Shown: positions 53,270 to 63,024 of the stretch, one piece after another
Layout: the number at the start of each line of letters is the position of its first letter
Position numbering within the stretch: position 1 is the first letter of the stretch
DNA from: Verrucomicrobiota bacterium
GTDB lineage: Bacteria > Verrucomicrobiota > Verrucomicrobiae > Limisphaerales > UBA11358
Reading direction: 5' to 3'
Assembly (NCBI GenBank): GCA_014860005.1
Contig: JACZKP010000026.1
Span: forward strand, 57,633-121,632
Length of the DNA stretch: 64,000 nt
Translations under genes and position numbers: made by a program
Notes under the pieces: generated by a model
Database searches by the model: none
Seen by the model: only the letters and a program-made list of their open reading frames with translations
Told to the model about the DNA's origin: nothing

Positions 53270-54120
53270 TGGGGTGGTAACTCCTGTTTCTCCACGCGCG
53301 CCCGCCCGGTGAGCCAGTCAATGCGGATGAGCGTGAACGCGTTGGTGCTGTTGCCGGGCGGATTTTCGACCACCGTGGGCGGCTGTTGCAGCGGGATTTT
53401 GTTGACGTCGAGGGCGGGGGCGACCCGGCCTTGGGCCAGCGGAATAAACTCAGAGTTGTCCGCCCAAGTGAAGGGCTGCGGCGTCAGTTGGCCCAAATGG
53501 TTGAAGGCAATGTAGGGCAGCGCGATGTAAGTCTTCTTTTGATTTACCAACCGATAGTGCGGCGCCGCGGCCTCCGACGGGAAAGGCACATCCGTGGTCA
53601 GGCTGAAGCCGGCCACGTTAAACCGGCGATTCGCAGTGGCCGGCGGCGGCGGATCAAAGATGGCCGTGGCCTGGTTCGGTTGGTTGATCCGCGGCTTGAA
53701 CTTGAACAGCGGAATAATCGCGCCCTCGGGCAGCATGCGCCACTCCGACAGATAGCGCGGAGTTTCCTGACCGGGCTGATTGCCCACGCTGCGCAAGGTC
53801 ACGAAGGTGTAAGCCGCCAGTTGTTTGTCGTAAAGCCGACGCGCCTTCTCCTGCTCCGCGGCAGGCAGTACCGCAAACGAAGCGTCGGCCCAGAAATTCG
53901 ACGGGCAAAAGACCATGTAAACCGTGGTGCGATGGCTGATGGCCAGTTGGCGGGCGCGCTCCACGTCATCCTGCAACTGCCGCGTCGCCGCCGCCATCGC
54001 GTCGGCTTTGCGGAAATTCGACAGCGTGGGCATGGTGATGGCGGCCAGAATCCCGATCATCGAAATCACCACCAGGAGTTCGATGAGCGTAAAGGCGGAA
54101 TGGCGCGCGACGGGTTTCAC
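53266..54120 (-). CDS. gspH: GspH/FimT-like prepilin-type protein
   Basis: A 284-residue protein. The short leader MKPVARHSA precedes [20 protein letters not shown] (Glu at +5). The following helix (AAATRQLQDDVERARQLAI) is the GspH/FimT signature. The C-terminal beta domain is larger than usual. It starts 6 bp after the GspG-like stop, and its own stop overlaps the gspI start. Confidence 0.8.
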   Translation of the reverse strand: MKPVARHSAFTLIELLVVISMIGILAAITMPTLSNFRKADAMAAATRQLQDDVERARQLAISHRTTVYMVFCPSNFWADASFAVLPAAEQEKARRLYDKQLAAYTFVTLRSVGNQPGQETPRYLSEWRMLPEGAIIPLFKFKPRINQPNQATAIFDPPPPATANRRFNVAGFSLTTDVPFPSEAAAPHYRLVNQKKTYIALPYIAFNHLGQLTPQPFTWADNSEFIPLAQGRVAPALDVNKIPLQQPPTVVENPPGNSTNAFTLIRIDWLTGRARVEKQELPPQ

Positions 54121-54126
54121 AACGGT

Positions 54127-54861
54127 TTACTTCCAGCTCAGGAGGTTGTCTTTGTTGACGCCCTGGTCGGCTTTAATCGCTGCGTTAGCCTGTTTGTCCG
54201 CCCCTCGCGACCAGACCATGATGGGACCGTTAAGCTCGTAATTGTCGGAGTTGCCCGGAGGAGTGGCATTGAACAATCCGTTGATCCCCGAGGCATTGCC
54301 TACAGTTTGCTGCGATACGGCAGTGCGCCCATAAAACGCATCGCGGCAGCGCTCGTCGTAGTTGAGGTCCATGGAAATGACGTAGGGAATACCCCAGGGA
54401 TCGCGGTACTCACCATCCGTGCCGATCCCCGGCGAGGCAGTGTCGCCCACCGCCTTGGCGTTCAGAAATGCGGTGCGCTGCGGATTCAGAACATGCCCCT
54501 TGTTCGGCGTGTCCTGCCCATTGGCGTAAGTCTCAAGGTCCATGAGCACAGCAATGATGCCCGCATTGGTGGCAATCGCTGTCGCGCCAGGTAACGATGC
54601 CCCGGGCCAACCAAAGGTCGCATCACTAGAACCCGCCAGCACGCCGGGAATGGTGGGAAAGCGGCTGTAAGCGGCCTCGTACTGTTTGATCGCGGTGATC
54701 AGGTTGGCGATTTCAGTTTTGGCCTGCGCTTCCTTGGCCCGCTTCTTTGAGTTGGCCAGAACGGGCAGCAGCATGGCCGCGAGGATCGCAATGATGGCAA
54801 TCACCACGAGCAGTTCGATGAGCGTGAACGCCCGGCGAGAGCGGAGAAACGGGGTTTTCAT
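54127..54861 (-). CDS. gspG: GspG-like major pseudopilin
   Basis: A 244-residue protein. The start at ATG 54861 gives leader MKTPFLRSRRA and [20 protein letters not shown] (Glu at +5). The segment AKTEIANLITAIKQYEAAY, then a domain with DPWGIPYVISMDLNYDERC, is the GspG/PulG type (DxWGxPY motif). It is probably the major pseudopilin. The longer ORF to 55104 overlaps the next gene and is not plausible. Confidence 0.82.
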   Translation of the reverse strand: MKTPFLRSRRAFTLIELLVVIAIIAILAAMLLPVLANSKKRAKEAQAKTEIANLITAIKQYEAAYSRFPTIPGVLAGSSDATFGWPGASLPGATAIATNAGIIAVLMDLETYANGQDTPNKGHVLNPQRTAFLNAKAVGDTASPGIGTDGEYRDPWGIPYVISMDLNYDERCRDAFYGRTAVSQQTVGNASGINGLFNATPPGNSDNYELNGPIMVWSRGADKQANAAIKADQGVNKDNLLSWK

Positions 54862-55087
54862 ATTCTGGAATGAGCGGAGGCCCGGTTGACGTGAGCGGGC
54901 GCAGGTTATATCAGGCTTGCAGAAAGTTTGGGGTATCCTGGAACGGCGGTTGCGCGACGGTTCACGGGAGGGTTGCACGATGATCGCGGGCACCCAGGCA
55001 CAATCCTCCCACGTCACCGAAACCCGGCTCTCCTCGGGGGCTGGAGATTGGAAGGTGGTGCTCATGTGCCAGGATTGGTTCAATTGG

Positions 55088-55822
55088 TCACGGGGTGGCG
55101 ACAATTTGCGGTTGCTGACTCCAGTTGCTGATGCGGTTGGTCTTGCCGCGGATGATTACGTCCACCCAAAGGTCATAGGAGCCGGGGTTGTTCGTCGGGC
55201 TGGAGGAATTATAGCGCCAGGGATTGGGCTTCACACTGGCATCAGCGGGCACGAAGGTGGAAATCACCGGCGGCAGTGTATTCGGCCACGGCACCGAGCA
55301 GGTCAGCAGGCGGATGGCCATTCCGTTATTGGCCCCGGCCACGTACTGCCCGGGCTTGAGACTCTTCAGAAAATTCTTTGCCGGCACCGCTTCGTCGCCG
55401 GCGGCACGGGTGCAATTGATGAAGCCGGAGACGCCGGAGACGGTCACGTTGTTGTTGGCGTCAGTGCCGCTAAACGCCCGGGCAAAACTGCCCGCGGGTA
55501 CTCGGACGGTCTTGTCCAGGGTTTCATAGGTCGTGGGGTTGATCTGTTCCGTGCCCAGCAACTCGTAATACAACTGGTTGAGGGCGGTGTGCCCCGGATT
55601 ATCGGGCGGAAAGAAACCGAGCTTCTCCTGGTACAATTCAATGGCGGTCCGCAACTCCTGCAGTTCGGTCTGGGCCTTGTTGATGGTCGCGCGCCGTTTG
55701 ATGGCGCCAAACGCGGGGAAGATGAGCGCCGCCAGCACGGCCATGATGGCAATGACCACGAGCAGTTCGATCAACGTGAATCCGCGGCCACCGGCTCGTT
55801 TGGTTACCCTGATGTTTGTCAT
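55088..55822 (-). CDS. GspG/PulG-like prepilin-type protein (second copy)
   Basis: A 244-residue protein. Leader MTNIRVTKRAGGRG, then [20 protein letters not shown] (Glu at +5). The helix AQTELQELRTAIELYQEKLG and the FPPDNPGHTALNQLYYELLG segment are PulG-like. The C-terminal half carries WVDVIIRGKTNRISNWSQ. It lies between the BrnA gene and the GspG-like gene, with its own start, and may be an alternative major or minor subunit. Confidence 0.82.
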   Translation of the reverse strand: MTNIRVTKRAGGRGFTLIELLVVIAIMAVLAALIFPAFGAIKRRATINKAQTELQELRTAIELYQEKLGFFPPDNPGHTALNQLYYELLGTEQINPTTYETLDKTVRVPAGSFARAFSGTDANNNVTVSGVSGFINCTRAAGDEAVPAKNFLKSLKPGQYVAGANNGMAIRLLTCSVPWPNTLPPVISTFVPADASVKPNPWRYNSSSPTNNPGSYDLWVDVIIRGKTNRISNWSQQPQIVATP

Positions 55823-55834
55823 AACAAATGTGGG

Positions 55835-56110
55835 TCAACGTTCGCGCAACTCCTGCTCCATGCGTTCGCTCAACCACTGCTTGATCATGCTTTGATAGTT
55901 CAAATACCGCGAGCGGGCGAGCCGTTTGATCCGCGCCAACATGCGCGGGTCCATGCGCAGCGTGATGGTTATCGACTCCGATGATTCGCTGCTACCCGCC
56001 ACTGCCGCTTCCATCAGCCGCAGGTCGGGCCGGTTCTCCGACCAGAAATCCGCCTCGGCAGCTTCGCTGTCGAAGATCGGCACTTCTTCCCAGTTGGCGA
56101 TCGAGCGCAT
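55835..56110 (-). CDS. brnA: BrnA-like antitoxin (CopG/ribbon-helix-helix type)
   Basis: A 91-residue protein from ATG 56110. The middle is acidic (IFDSEAAEADFWSENRPDLR) and the C-terminus carries a ribbon-helix-helix-like pattern (SITITLRMDPRMLARIKRLA, then YLNYQSMIKQWLSERM), as in BrnA and CopG-type antitoxins. In this family the antitoxin binds the toxin and represses the shared promoter. It lies 46 bp downstream of the BrnT gene in toxin-first order. It is close to the next gene (12 bp), inside the pilus/secretion cluster. Confidence 0.75.
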   Translation of the reverse strand: MRSIANWEEVPIFDSEAAEADFWSENRPDLRLMEAAVAGSSESSESITITLRMDPRMLARIKRLARSRYLNYQSMIKQWLSERMEQELRER

Positions 56111-56156
56111 GTTCAAAAAAACCTGATTTAACCGGTTCGTCAGTGCCGGCGGCGGC

Positions 56157-56444
56157 TCAGTGAGACAGCGTCTGATCCATCTTGCGCTGATAAAAGAACC
56201 GCTCTTCCGGCTGGAAGGGCCGCGCGTGAATGACCCGGACCTGCTTTCCGTTCGTGCGATAGACGCACAGGATTCCCATACCGGTCGCCGACATCCCCAG
56301 ATTGAAGAATCGCGCCTGAACGGCGAACCGCTGCGAGTCCGGCAACAACCTGATCGCAAACGGATCCTCGAACGATTCCTCGATCTCCCGACGAGTCAAA
56401 GAGCTATCCAACTCAAAGGGCGAATTGTCCCAATCGAACTCCAT
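56157..56444 (-). CDS. brnT: BrnT-like ribonuclease toxin (DUF497)
   Basis: A 95-residue protein starting MEFDWDNSPFELDSSLTRRE, resembling the BrnT start MEFEWD. It retains the FEDPFAI strand, the LGMSATGMGILCVYR region and VRVIHARPFQPEERFFYQ, the DUF497 core. The KHG motif of typical BrnT is missing or altered, so activity is uncertain. BrnT is a RelE-fold RNase. A promoter and an inverted repeat lie just upstream (56445-56520). Confidence 0.8.
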   Translation of the reverse strand: MEFDWDNSPFELDSSLTRREIEESFEDPFAIRLLPDSQRFAVQARFFNLGMSATGMGILCVYRTNGKQVRVIHARPFQPEERFFYQRKMDQTLSH

Positions 56445-56453
56445 TTCGAGTTA

Positions 56454-56489
56454 ATTGTAAATGAAACGCCCATGCAATGTCGTTACAAT
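56454..56489. promoter_or_regulatory. Candidate operator inverted repeat upstream of brnT
   Basis: ATTGTAA (56454-56460) and TTACAAT (56483-56489) form a perfect 7-bp inverted repeat, 22 bp apart, between the predicted -10 and the start codon. It could be bound by the BrnA ribbon-helix-helix antitoxin for autorepression. This is a proposal from symmetry only. Confidence 0.4.
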
Positions 56490-56490
56490 G

Positions 56491-56520
56491 TATTTACGCA
56501 CAGGCAGTCAGTGCTGTCAA
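56491..56520 (-). promoter_or_regulatory. Candidate sigma-70 promoter of brnTA
   Basis: Reading the minus strand, TTGACA (56520-56515) is separated by 18 nt from TAAATA (56496-56491). The -35 is perfect and the -10 partial. Confidence 0.45.
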
Positions 56521-56598
56521 AGGCAAATTTCAACATGCGTTACTAAAATGGCCACCAAGGCGAGACTCAGCGACCATTGGGGAGCAAAGTCCGAAACC

Positions 56599-57897
56599 TC
56601 AATCTTCCCCTCCATCTGAGCCACCGACCTGATTCATCATCTCAATGAGTGGCAGGAACATGGCGATGACAATGCTGCCCACCACCACAGCGAGGAAGAT
56701 GATCATCACCGGTTCGAGCAGGGAAGTCATGGCCGCCACGGCGTTGTCCACCTCTTCGTCGTAGTTATCGGCAATCTTCAGCAACATTTCCGGGAGCGCG
56801 CCGGTTTGCTCGCCGACGTCCACCATGCTGATGACCATGGGCGGGAACACCCCGGAAGCCTCCAGCGGCGCGGTGATGGTTTCCCCTTCCTTGACGCTAT
56901 CGTGAACCGAATTGACGGCGTTACTGATAACCACGTTCCCGGCCGTTTCCTTGACGATCGTCAGTGCCTGCAGAATCGGCACACCGCTGCTGATCAGCGT
57001 GCCGAGGGTGCGCGTGAAGCGGGAGATGGCAACCTTGCTCACCACCTGACCGATCACCGGCATCTTCAATTTGACCTTGTCCCAGGCACGGCGGCCAAAC
57101 TTGGTTCGGGTAAAGAGGTAGAACAGAAACCAGACGCCGAAAAGCGCTCCGAGGGTCCCCAAGATGTTGTTTTTCACAATTTCGCTGACACCTAGGACAA
57201 AAACCGTGAAGGCCGGCAGCGTCATGCTCATGCCCTCGAACACGGTCTTGAACTGCGGCACCACCTTCACCATGAGCAGGATCAGGATGCCCACCGCGAC
57301 GACCAGCACGGCCACGGGATAGAACATGGCGGCGATGACCTTGCCTTTGATCTTCTGGGCCTTCTCCATGAATTCCGCCAGGCGCGTGAGCACGACTTCC
57401 AGCACACCACCCAGTTCGCCGGCTTTGACCATGTTCACAAAGAGGCGATTAAAAACCTTGGGATGCTGCGCCAACGCTTCGGAAAAAGTGCTGCCACCTT
57501 CAATGGACAGCGCCAAGTCACCCAGGATGGATTTCAAGGTGGGGTTGCGCTCCTGCTTTTCCAGCACGCGCAAGCCGCGCAACAACGGCAGACCGGCATC
57601 CACCAGCGTGGCCAACTGACGGGTAAAAGTGGTGAGGACCTTGGACTTCACCCGGCCGCTCAAGCCGGGAATCTGGATATTGAGATTGACGTTAATGCCC
57701 TTCTTACCGCCAGCTTTGCCCGCCGCCTTGCCTTTCTTCTGGGGCGCTTGCTTGACCTTGTCCACCTCCACGATTTTCGTCGGGAAAAGGCCCATCTCCT
57801 TCACGCGACCGATGGCTTCGTTCTGACTGGCGACTTCGAGGGTGCCCTTCTGCTCCTTGCCCTTTTGGTCCATCGCCACGTAACTGAACTTTGGCAT
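56599..57897 (-). CDS. pilC: Type IV pilus/type II secretion inner membrane platform protein (PilC/GspF)
   Basis: A 432-residue protein with two GspF domains. The first has FTRQLATLVDAGLPLLRGL, GDLALSIEGGSTFSEALAQH and a membrane helix (YPVAVLVVAVGILILLMVKV). The second repeats it (RFTRTLGTLISSGVPILQAL, then EGETITAPLEASGVFPPMVI) and ends with VMIIFLAVVVGSIVIAMFLP. A GGGAGA-like ribosome site precedes ATG 57897. It is the membrane platform that couples the ATPases to the pilus or pseudopilus. It lies 14 bp after the pilB-like ATPase gene. Confidence 0.95.
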   Translation of the reverse strand: MPKFSYVAMDQKGKEQKGTLEVASQNEAIGRVKEMGLFPTKIVEVDKVKQAPQKKGKAAGKAGGKKGINVNLNIQIPGLSGRVKSKVLTTFTRQLATLVDAGLPLLRGLRVLEKQERNPTLKSILGDLALSIEGGSTFSEALAQHPKVFNRLFVNMVKAGELGGVLEVVLTRLAEFMEKAQKIKGKVIAAMFYPVAVLVVAVGILILLMVKVVPQFKTVFEGMSMTLPAFTVFVLGVSEIVKNNILGTLGALFGVWFLFYLFTRTKFGRRAWDKVKLKMPVIGQVVSKVAISRFTRTLGTLISSGVPILQALTIVKETAGNVVISNAVNSVHDSVKEGETITAPLEASGVFPPMVISMVDVGEQTGALPEMLLKIADNYDEEVDNAVAAMTSLLEPVMIIFLAVVVGSIVIAMFLPLIEMMNQVGGSDGGED

Positions 57898-57911
57898 AAC
57901 AATTCTCCCGT

Positions 57912-59618
57912 TTAAGTGTATTTGACGACTTCTTCGATAGTGGTAGCACCTTCAAAGATGCTGCGCAAGCCGTCCTCCCGCAGCGTCACCATGCCCAACT
58001 CCACCGCCTTTTGCCGCAGCACCACCGTGGGCGCCCGTTCCGTGATCAACATGCGGATGGCATCATTGACCACCAGCAATTCGAATATGCCTTTGCGGCC
58101 CCGGTAACCGGTATCATTGCACGCCGAACAGCCCCGGCCGTAGTAAAACACCTTGTCCCCCAGATCGTGCGGCGAGAGGTTCAACAGCGCCAGTTGCGAT
58201 TCCGTCGGCTCGAACGGTGTCTTACATTCCTTGCAGATCCGGCGGACCAATCGCTGGCCCAGCACGGCCATCAAGGTCGAGGAAATCAGAAACGGCTCGG
58301 TGCCCATATCCACCAAACGCGTCACGGCGCCGGGCGCATCGTTCGTATGCAGCGTGCTCAACACCAAGTGGCCGGTCAGCGACGCCTGCACCGCAATCTG
58401 CGCCGTTTCCAGGTCGCGCACCTCACCCACCATGATGATGTCTGGATCCTGGCGCAGGAAGGAGCGCAACGCCTTGCCGAACGTCAACCCCACACCCTCA
58501 TTGATGGCCACCTGCATGATGCCTTCAATGTCATATTCCACCGGGTCCTCCGCCGTCAGCAGTTTGGAATCAATGGTGTTCACGCGGCGCATCGCCGAGT
58601 AGAGCGTCGTGGTCTTGCCACAACCGGTCGGGCCCGTCACGACAAAGATGCCGTTGGGACGCTGGATCGCTTCCGTAACGTAATCATGCACGTACTTTGG
58701 AAAGCCCAGCGTTTCCAATTCAAGATCCACGGAGGCGCGATCCAGTACGCGCAACACCACGGATTCGCCAAACTGCGTCGGCAACGTGGAAACACGCAAA
58801 TCAATCGAGCGCTTCCCGAGGGAGTAATTGATGCGTCCATCCTGCGGCAACCGTCGTTCGGAGATGTTCAGGTTGGCCATGACCTTGATACGCGACACCA
58901 CCGGCAGGGCCAGATGCTTGGGTGGCGGGGACATTTCGTAAAGCGCGCCGTCCACCCGGTAACGAATGCGAAACTCCTCCTCAAACGGCTCGAAGTGAAT
59001 GTCGCTGGCACGGTCCTGCACCGCCTGAAAGAGCACCAGGTTGACGAACCGGATGATCGGCGCCTCATTGGCCAGCCCCGCCATGAGCGTCTCATCGTCG
59101 GTGTCGCCGACGGCAGCTACTTCCCGGGCGATTTCTTCATCGCCGCCGAGTTCCTTGAGAATCTGCGAAACGTCTTCGCTCTCCTGCGCGTAATGTTTTT
59201 CCAACGCGGCGGCCACCTCCGCCGGATTGGCCACGACCACCTGGACCTCCGCTTTGGCGACGAACGCCAACTCGTCCACGTGCGCCGGATCCAGGGGGTC
59301 CTCAAACGCCACGCGGAGCGTGCCATCGGTCAAGTCCACCGGAATGCACCGATACGTCTTGGCCGCGTTGCCCGGGATGGCGTTGATGACTTCCGGCCGA
59401 AATTCATGGTTCGCCAGGGAAACCACCTCCGTGCCCAGATGATTGGCCATGGCCTGGAGAATGGAATCCGCGTCCAAAATGCCGAAGTCCTGGAGGATTT
59501 GAAAGGCGGGCGTGCCGCTGCGCTTGATTTCCGCCGCCACTTCCTCGTATTGCAGGTCATCAACCAATCCCTGCTCTTTGACGAGCGACAACAGTGGATT
59601 TACAATTTCTCCCGACAT
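57912..59618 (-). CDS. pilB: GspE/PilB-family assembly ATPase
   Basis: A 568-residue protein. The N-terminal MshEN-like domain ([20 protein letters not shown]) is followed by the RecA-like ATPase: Walker [19 protein letters not shown], Asp box [20 protein letters not shown], Walker [21 protein letters not shown], a His box ([20 protein letters not shown]) and a zinc site (CKECKTPF, then [18 protein letters not shown]). It powers pilus or pseudopilus assembly. It lies between pilT and pilC. A second copy (60797-62509) is close in sequence. Confidence 0.95.
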   Translation of the reverse strand: MSGEIVNPLLSLVKEQGLVDDLQYEEVAAEIKRSGTPAFQILQDFGILDADSILQAMANHLGTEVVSLANHEFRPEVINAIPGNAAKTYRCIPVDLTDGTLRVAFEDPLDPAHVDELAFVAKAEVQVVVANPAEVAAALEKHYAQESEDVSQILKELGGDEEIAREVAAVGDTDDETLMAGLANEAPIIRFVNLVLFQAVQDRASDIHFEPFEEEFRIRYRVDGALYEMSPPPKHLALPVVSRIKVMANLNISERRLPQDGRINYSLGKRSIDLRVSTLPTQFGESVVLRVLDRASVDLELETLGFPKYVHDYVTEAIQRPNGIFVVTGPTGCGKTTTLYSAMRRVNTIDSKLLTAEDPVEYDIEGIMQVAINEGVGLTFGKALRSFLRQDPDIIMVGEVRDLETAQIAVQASLTGHLVLSTLHTNDAPGAVTRLVDMGTEPFLISSTLMAVLGQRLVRRICKECKTPFEPTESQLALLNLSPHDLGDKVFYYGRGCSACNDTGYRGRKGIFELLVVNDAIRMLITERAPTVVLRQKAVELGMVTLREDGLRSIFEGATTIEEVVKYT

Positions 59619-59630
59619 ATTGAAGTTAGC

Positions 59631-60752
59631 TCAACTATTCTCCGGCGGCGGGCTGGTTGGCTGTACGCCCACGGCCTGGGCCAGTTCCAATTCCTGCAAC
59701 TTGGCCTGGATGCTCACCGGGTCCTGGGCCTTGGTGACCACTTCTTCGCGGGAGATCATCCCGGCCAGGTATTTCTCCAGCAGAAAACTGTCCAGGGTCA
59801 CCATGCCGTACTTGGCCCCGGTTTGAATGTCTGACTGGATGCGGAACGTTTTGTTGTCGCGAATCAGCGCGGCGATGGAGGGCGTGTTGACCATGATCTC
59901 GAACACCGCCACGCGGCCCGGCTTGTCTATGCGCGGAATCAGCAACTGCGAAATAACCGCCACCATGACCGTGGAAAGCTGAATGCGAATCATTTCCTGC
60001 TGGTTGGTGGGAAAGGCGTTGGTAATGCGATCAATGGTTTTGGCCGCCCCGGTGGTATGCAGCGTGCCGAAGACCAAGTGGCCCGTTTCCGCCGCGGTGA
60101 TGGCCGCGTCAATCGTTTCCAAATCGCGCATTTCCCCTACCAGCACCACGTCCGGGTCCTGCCGCAACGCGCGGCGCAGCGCCTCGGCGAAATTTGGCAC
60201 GTCCACCCCGATTTCGCGCTGGGTGACCAGCGCCTTCTTGTGTTTGTGGTAATACTCGATGGGGTCTTCCACCGTGATGATATGCGCCTCGTCACGCTCC
60301 TGGTTGATGATGTCAATCATCGAAGCGAGGGTGGTCGTCTTGCCCGAGCCAGTCGGCCCGGTGATCAACACCAGCCCGCGCGGTTTGTAGAGCAACTCCT
60401 TGGCCGAGGGCGGAATGCCAATCTGCTCCATCGTGAGCAGCTTGTTGGGAATCTGCCGCAGCACGATGCCGAAATTCCCCTTCTCTTTGAAGACGCTCAC
60501 CCGGAACCGGGCCGCGTCGCCGAATGCGAAGCCAAAATCCGCGCCTCCCCGCTCGCGCACATGCTGAATGTGGTCCTCCGAGGTGATGCTGCGCATCAAT
60601 TCCTCCGTGTCCTCGGGCGTAAGCGCCGGCCCTTCGACGCGGTGCAGAATGCCATGCACCCGGATGGTCGGCGGCGTGGCCACACGAACGTGGAGGTCGG
60701 ACGCGCCTTCCGACACGACCAACTGCAACAAATCGGACATCGAGTATGACAT
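59631..60752 (-). CDS. pilT: Twitching motility retraction ATPase PilT
   Basis: A 373-residue protein of usual PilT size. The N-terminal PAS-like domain starts [18 protein letters not shown]. Then Walker [21 protein letters not shown], Walker [41 protein letters not shown], and the C-terminal PilT segment [20 protein letters not shown] replacing the usual AIRNLIRE motif. It depolymerises the pilus, so the locus can support motility and DNA uptake as well as secretion. A GGGAGAG site is about 8 bp before the ATG. Confidence 0.95.
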   Translation of the reverse strand: MSYSMSDLLQLVVSEGASDLHVRVATPPTIRVHGILHRVEGPALTPEDTEELMRSITSEDHIQHVRERGGADFGFAFGDAARFRVSVFKEKGNFGIVLRQIPNKLLTMEQIGIPPSAKELLYKPRGLVLITGPTGSGKTTTLASMIDIINQERDEAHIITVEDPIEYYHKHKKALVTQREIGVDVPNFAEALRRALRQDPDVVLVGEMRDLETIDAAITAAETGHLVFGTLHTTGAAKTIDRITNAFPTNQQEMIRIQLSTVMVAVISQLLIPRIDKPGRVAVFEIMVNTPSIAALIRDNKTFRIQSDIQTGAKYGMVTLDSFLLEKYLAGMISREEVVTKAQDPVSIQAKLQELELAQAVGVQPTSPPPENS

Positions 60753-60796
60753 GCTTAACTCTCCCGCTCAGGTTGGACTTTGAAATTCATCTCACC

Positions 60797-62509
60797 TTAC
60801 GCATCGTCGCCAACGGTGGCCCGAATGACTTCATCCGGAGTGGTCATGCCCGCCAGGACTTTGCGGACCCCGTCCTCCCGCAACGTGCGCATGCCCATCT
60901 CGCGGGCCCGCGCGCGAAGGACCGAGGAAGGCACCTTCTCGTAAATCAACTTCCGCGCCTCGTCGTCAATCAGGAAGATTTCAAAGATGCCCATGCGCCC
61001 GCGGCAGCCGGTGTTCGAGCAATCGGGACAACCTTTGCCCTTCATGTAGGTGGCGTTCGGCGTGTTGGCCGGGTCAATGCCCAGCGACCGCAACTCCGAT
61101 TCCGGAGGCATCCACGAGGCCCCGCACTTCCGGCACACCTTGCGCACCAGCCGTTGCGCCATCAGACAGCGCGTGGAGGATGCCACCAGGAACGGCTTGA
61201 CGCCAATATCAATCAAGCGCGTGACGGCGCTGGGCGCATCGTTCGTATGCAGGGTCGAGAACACCAGGTGCCCGGTGAGGGAAGCGTTGATGGCAATGGA
61301 CGCCGTTTCCAGATCGCGAATCTCCCCGATCATGATGACGTTGGGCGCCTGGCGCAGAATCGAGCGCAAGGCCGCGGAGAAAGTCAACCCCACCGCATCA
61401 CTAACCTGGACTTGGTTGATGCCCGAAAGCACGTATTCCACCGGGTCTTCCACGGTGATTATCTTGCGATCCGGCCGGTTGATGAAGTGCAGGCACGAAT
61501 ACAGGGTGGTGGTCTTGCCCGAGCCGGTCGGACCGGTCACCAGCAAAATGCCGTCGGGCAGACCAATGACCTTTTCAAAGGTCTGTTGGTCATCCGTGAG
61601 AAAGCCCAATTCACCCAGGCCCAGCCGCAGGCCTTCCTTGTCCAGAATACGCATCACGATGGATTCACCGTGATTGGTCGGCAGGCAGGAAACGCGCAAG
61701 TCAATCGTCTTGCCCCCCACGTTCGTTTGAATGCGTCCGTCCTGCGGAATCCGGTGTTCCGCGATGGACATGTTCGACTGGATTTTCAACCGGGCGATGA
61801 TGGATGGCTGCAACCGCTTCGGCGGGTTCTTCATCTCGTGCAGCATGCCGTCAATGCGATAACGCAGGCGAAAGCGCTTCGGCAGCGGCTCCAGATGAAT
61901 GTCCGACGCGCGCATCTTGAACGCGTCAATGATGATCTGGTTCACCAGGCGGATCAGCGGCGCGTCCGCGTCCACGGTCCCGCCGTCATCGGCGCCAGCG
62001 CCGGCCACTTCGACGTGTTCCCGGGTGAGTTCCTCGATAACCCCCTTGAACCGCTCGTCCTCAACGGCCCCCGCTCGGCCGCCGTAATACTTGTTCAGGG
62101 CGGCATCAAGTTCCGCCTCGCCCGCCACTTGCAGCACCACTTCCGCGTTCAACAAGTGCGTCAATGAATCAATCGTGGCCAGATCCGAAGGATCAGCGAT
62201 GGCCACGGTGATGGTGTTCTCGTGCTTGTAAACCGGCACCACCCGGTATTTTTTGGCGATGTGCCGGGGCACCGCGGCAATCACGTCGTCCGCAATCTGC
62301 ATGGCGCTCAGGCTGACGACTTCCGCCCCAAAATGCGCTGCTTTCGCCTGGGTAACGTCCTCTGGCCGGACCAGTTTGTTGGCGACCATGAAGTCCACGA
62401 CCCCCACCCCGGAGGCAACCGCTTCGGTCTGCGCTTGGGCAACCTGTTCCGGACCGACGAACCCGAGGTCCATCAGCATATCCACCAGATAATCGTCTTT
62501 CTCAGCCAC
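60797..62509 (-). CDS. gspE: GspE/PilB-family assembly ATPase (second copy)
   Basis: A 570-residue protein with GTG start. The N-terminal domain (LVDMLMDLGFVGPEQVAQAQ) is followed by Walker [41 protein letters not shown], Walker [41 protein letters not shown] and a zinc site (CRKCGASW, then CPDCSNTGCRGRMGIFEI). It resembles the first copy, so the two may serve separate systems, such as T4P and T2SS. It is the first gene of the pil cluster and follows a candidate promoter (62558-62587). Confidence 0.95.
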   Translation of the reverse strand: MAEKDDYLVDMLMDLGFVGPEQVAQAQTEAVASGVGVVDFMVANKLVRPEDVTQAKAAHFGAEVVSLSAMQIADDVIAAVPRHIAKKYRVVPVYKHENTITVAIADPSDLATIDSLTHLLNAEVVLQVAGEAELDAALNKYYGGRAGAVEDERFKGVIEELTREHVEVAGAGADDGGTVDADAPLIRLVNQIIIDAFKMRASDIHLEPLPKRFRLRYRIDGMLHEMKNPPKRLQPSIIARLKIQSNMSIAEHRIPQDGRIQTNVGGKTIDLRVSCLPTNHGESIVMRILDKEGLRLGLGELGFLTDDQQTFEKVIGLPDGILLVTGPTGSGKTTTLYSCLHFINRPDRKIITVEDPVEYVLSGINQVQVSDAVGLTFSAALRSILRQAPNVIMIGEIRDLETASIAINASLTGHLVFSTLHTNDAPSAVTRLIDIGVKPFLVASSTRCLMAQRLVRKVCRKCGASWMPPESELRSLGIDPANTPNATYMKGKGCPDCSNTGCRGRMGIFEIFLIDDEARKLIYEKVPSSVLRARAREMGMRTLREDGVRKVLAGMTTPDEVIRATVGDDA

Positions 62510-63024
62510 AGTATGGTTTGCTTTGCCTCACACGACACAACGTGGAACGCGCCGCACAGAGTAGTCCCCGGAAACAGCGTGTGTCAATGCGGAGTCATTC
62601 TTTCTCTCGGAAGGTACTGACAAAACCAAACGGTTTCCCTCACACGCATTTGTCAGCCGAAACTGGACCACTGCCTTGGCTGGCACAGGGGCCGCAAATG
62701 GCCGGTTCGATGATTGGCGGCGGCGCGTCGCATTATCCCGTCTGCGCCTGCGTTCACCCAGTTCCTGCGTCCCGTGGTGGGATCATACCTGAGAGCAAAT
62801 GGCAAGCTGCCAGGAGTTGGAATCCAAATTCGAAAAGTGGTGCGCGAGCCACCGTCCGACAACCTGCCCACAGCACATCAGACTTACCCACGATATCCAT
62901 TTCAATCACAACTCCGGGCGGTTGCAGGGGGAGGCGAGCCAGTCGGGAATAGACTGTTCCAGTATGCGCCAAACGGTTTCGTGTAATATCCCGAGCAAAG
63001 CAGAATCAAGGCCTGAGACGGCAA
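62510..63024. other. Intergenic region, promoter candidate but no supported gene
   Basis: About 515 bases between the second ATPase gene and the small membrane protein. It includes a possible promoter for the pil cluster. Short ORFs here have no recognisable protein pattern. I see no RNA gene or inverted repeat. Confidence 0.5.
62558..62587 (-). promoter_or_regulatory. Candidate sigma-70 promoter of the pil/gsp cluster
   Basis: On the minus strand, TTGACA (62587-62582) is followed after 18 nt by TACTCT (62563-62558), about 49 bp before the GTG at 62509. The -10 is weak. Confidence 0.35.
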
